From: Turritopsis dohrnii
Lineage: Eukaryota; Cnidaria; Hydrozoa; Anthoathecata; Oceaniidae
Assembly: GCA_027922465.2 (NCBI GenBank)
Contig: BQMF02000117.1
Coordinates: forward strand, 434,001 to 498,000
Direction of reading: 5' to 3'
Length of the DNA: 64,000 nucleotides
The translations under genes were made by a program, and so were the position numbers. This document shows, one piece after another, positions 62,933 to 64,000 of this stretch (position 1 is the first letter of the stretch; every line of letters begins with the position of its first letter). The notes under the pieces were generated by a model. The model made no database searches. It was not told the origin of the DNA and saw nothing but the letters and a program-made list of their open reading frames with translations.

Positions 62933-64000
62933 ATGGCACATCATGTTGATTTTGATGCTATCGAAAAATATTTGCGTGAAAAAACGTTTCCATGTGAGGT
63001 GGCCGGAGATAAAGGGAAAAAAGCAAACTTTCGAAAAGCATGCAAGGCATTTATAGCATTGTAAACGGCCAGCTAATGTACAAAGATTCAAGACTTGTAA
63101 TTTCTTCAAAGGAGACTCAACAAACGATAATCCATGATATTCATGTTGGATTAGGGGAAGACTCTAAAGCAAAAGCAATGGCTGCTCATCGTGGAAGGGA
63201 TTCAACACATCAGAAAATCGTGGCTAGATTTTTCTGGCACAATGTCAAAAGTGATGTGGAAGAGTTTATCAAGAAATGTGACCAGTGCCAAAAACATGGT
63301 AAAATAAGAAAGTATCTTCTGAGCTCCATAGTATTCCCGTAAAAAACGAAGTTATGCAGCAAGTTGGTGTCGATGTTTGTAATCTGCCTCAAGTTGACGA
63401 ATTTAAGCATCTAATTGTGTGCATAGACTATTTTACGAAATGGTCTGAAGCAAAGCCCACCAAAGACAAAACAGCTGCTACAATTGCGCAGTTTTTGTAT
63501 GAAATCATTTGCCGTCATGGATGCATCAAAGTGCAAATCAATGATCAAGGAAGAGAGTTTGTCAACGAAGTGATCGAACATCTGCACAGAATGACTGGCA
63601 CCGCACAACGCGTAACATCTGCGTACCATCCCCAATCCAATGGACTTTGTGAGCGGCAAAACCGAACTATCAAGGACTCATTGGTGAAGGTTCTTGATGA
63701 AAACGCCGCCGAATGGCCATATATCATCGAAGGAATTTTGTTTGCGCATAGGGTTAGCAGACACACATCGACAAAATATTCACCCTTTTTTCTTCTGTAC
63801 AACCGAGAGCCAACATTACCCATCGACATTAAACATAATTTATTCCATAATGTTGATGACAGCACTGACGAACCATTCGATAAAAAAACGTTCGATGCGG
63901 TTCTTTCAAATGCAATTTCTATGAGAGAAAAAGTTCATAAACACGTAGGTGAAAACATTCAATCAGCGCAGAAGAAACAACAACGTGATTACAATCGACG
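62933..64000 (+). pseudogene. GIN1/KRBA2-like (Ginger/Gypsy-type) integrase, frameshifted, cut by window end
   Basis: The ATG at 62,933 opens a frame with KYLREKTFP and FRKACKAF. It shifts near 63,050 to one with VNGQLMYKDSRLVISSKETQ and the H2C2 zinc-binding domain (HRGRDSTHQKI, RFFW, CDQCQ), and again near 63,305 to the core domain: first Asp in VGVDVC, second in NDQGREF, Glu in NGLCERQNR. So all three DDE residues and the zinc finger are visible but lie in three frames. The family includes Ginger DNA transposons, Gypsy elements and the domesticated GIN1/KRBA2 genes. No TIR or LTR is visible in the window. Both breaks shift by -1, or introns of odd size were missed. Confidence 0.65.

Overview
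This window reads as nuclear DNA of an animal: AT-rich, with coding exons of 20-730 bp split by GT-AG introns, a tRNA-derived SINE family, a Penelope-like retroelement, non-autonomous Helitrons and many small TIR elements. No bacterial, organellar or CRISPR features were seen. Intron-rich orthologues of WDR27 and TRIM9, plus lineage-type remnants (beta-helix CGSF..PC domains, HIPRE proteins, GIN1-like integrase), suggest a non-bilaterian invertebrate such as a cnidarian, possibly a hydrozoan. That assignment is inference.

Four host genes are well supported. WDR27 (+, 15,776-31,157) can be joined through 24 exons with consistent phases into about 796 codons. TRIM9 (+, 34,124-38,022) joins through 8 exons into 676 codons: RING, two B-boxes, COS/coiled coil, FN3 and SPRY. 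A third gene (-, 57,706 to 42,837) was not recognised. It joins through 7 exons into a 353-residue type I membrane protein with a signal peptide, a cysteine-containing ectodomain, one transmembrane helix and a tail with three copies of a P-hydrophobic-Y-x-x-T-E-P motif plus other tyrosine motifs. A fourth gene (+, 60,941-62,098) encodes a SAM domain followed by an acidic, zinc-finger-like region; its last exon is split by a 165-bp MITE.

Smaller or weaker coding signals are a secreted six-cysteine peptide (-, 2,708-2,971) with mirror-symmetric cysteine spacing, an isolated THAP-domain exon (+, 9,513-9,711), a broken beta-helix fragment (+, 11,612-12,390), a short ORF behind a TATA box (42,173), a zinc-finger-like remnant (-, 59,516-59,888) and a frameshifted GIN1/KRBA2-like integrase running off the right edge (62,933-64,000).

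The rest is mostly mobile DNA, much of it nested and datable by target-site duplications (TSDs). 1-2.1 kb: a TA-flanked TIR element carrying a SINE and coding debris, inside an older foldback. 7.5-8.7 kb: a 94-bp hairpin with a 10-bp TSD, then two TTA-flanked Harbinger-like elements back to back. 20.4-23.0 kb: a mariner-type foldback with two Helitrons joined head to tail, inside WDR27 intron 4. 39.2-41.4 kb: a Penelope-like element with an inverted 5' arm and a 440-bp TA element in its ORF. 44.5-50.3 kb: a three-level nest in the large intron of the receptor gene, whose foldback arms hold arrays of GCGCATGCGC (NRF1-like) sites. 52.9-53.7 kb: a SINE and another TTA-type element.

The genes show no operon-like or pathway link. 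WDR27 is a little-characterised WD-repeat scaffold, TRIM9 is a microtubule-associated ubiquitin ligase, and the membrane protein looks like a signalling receptor.
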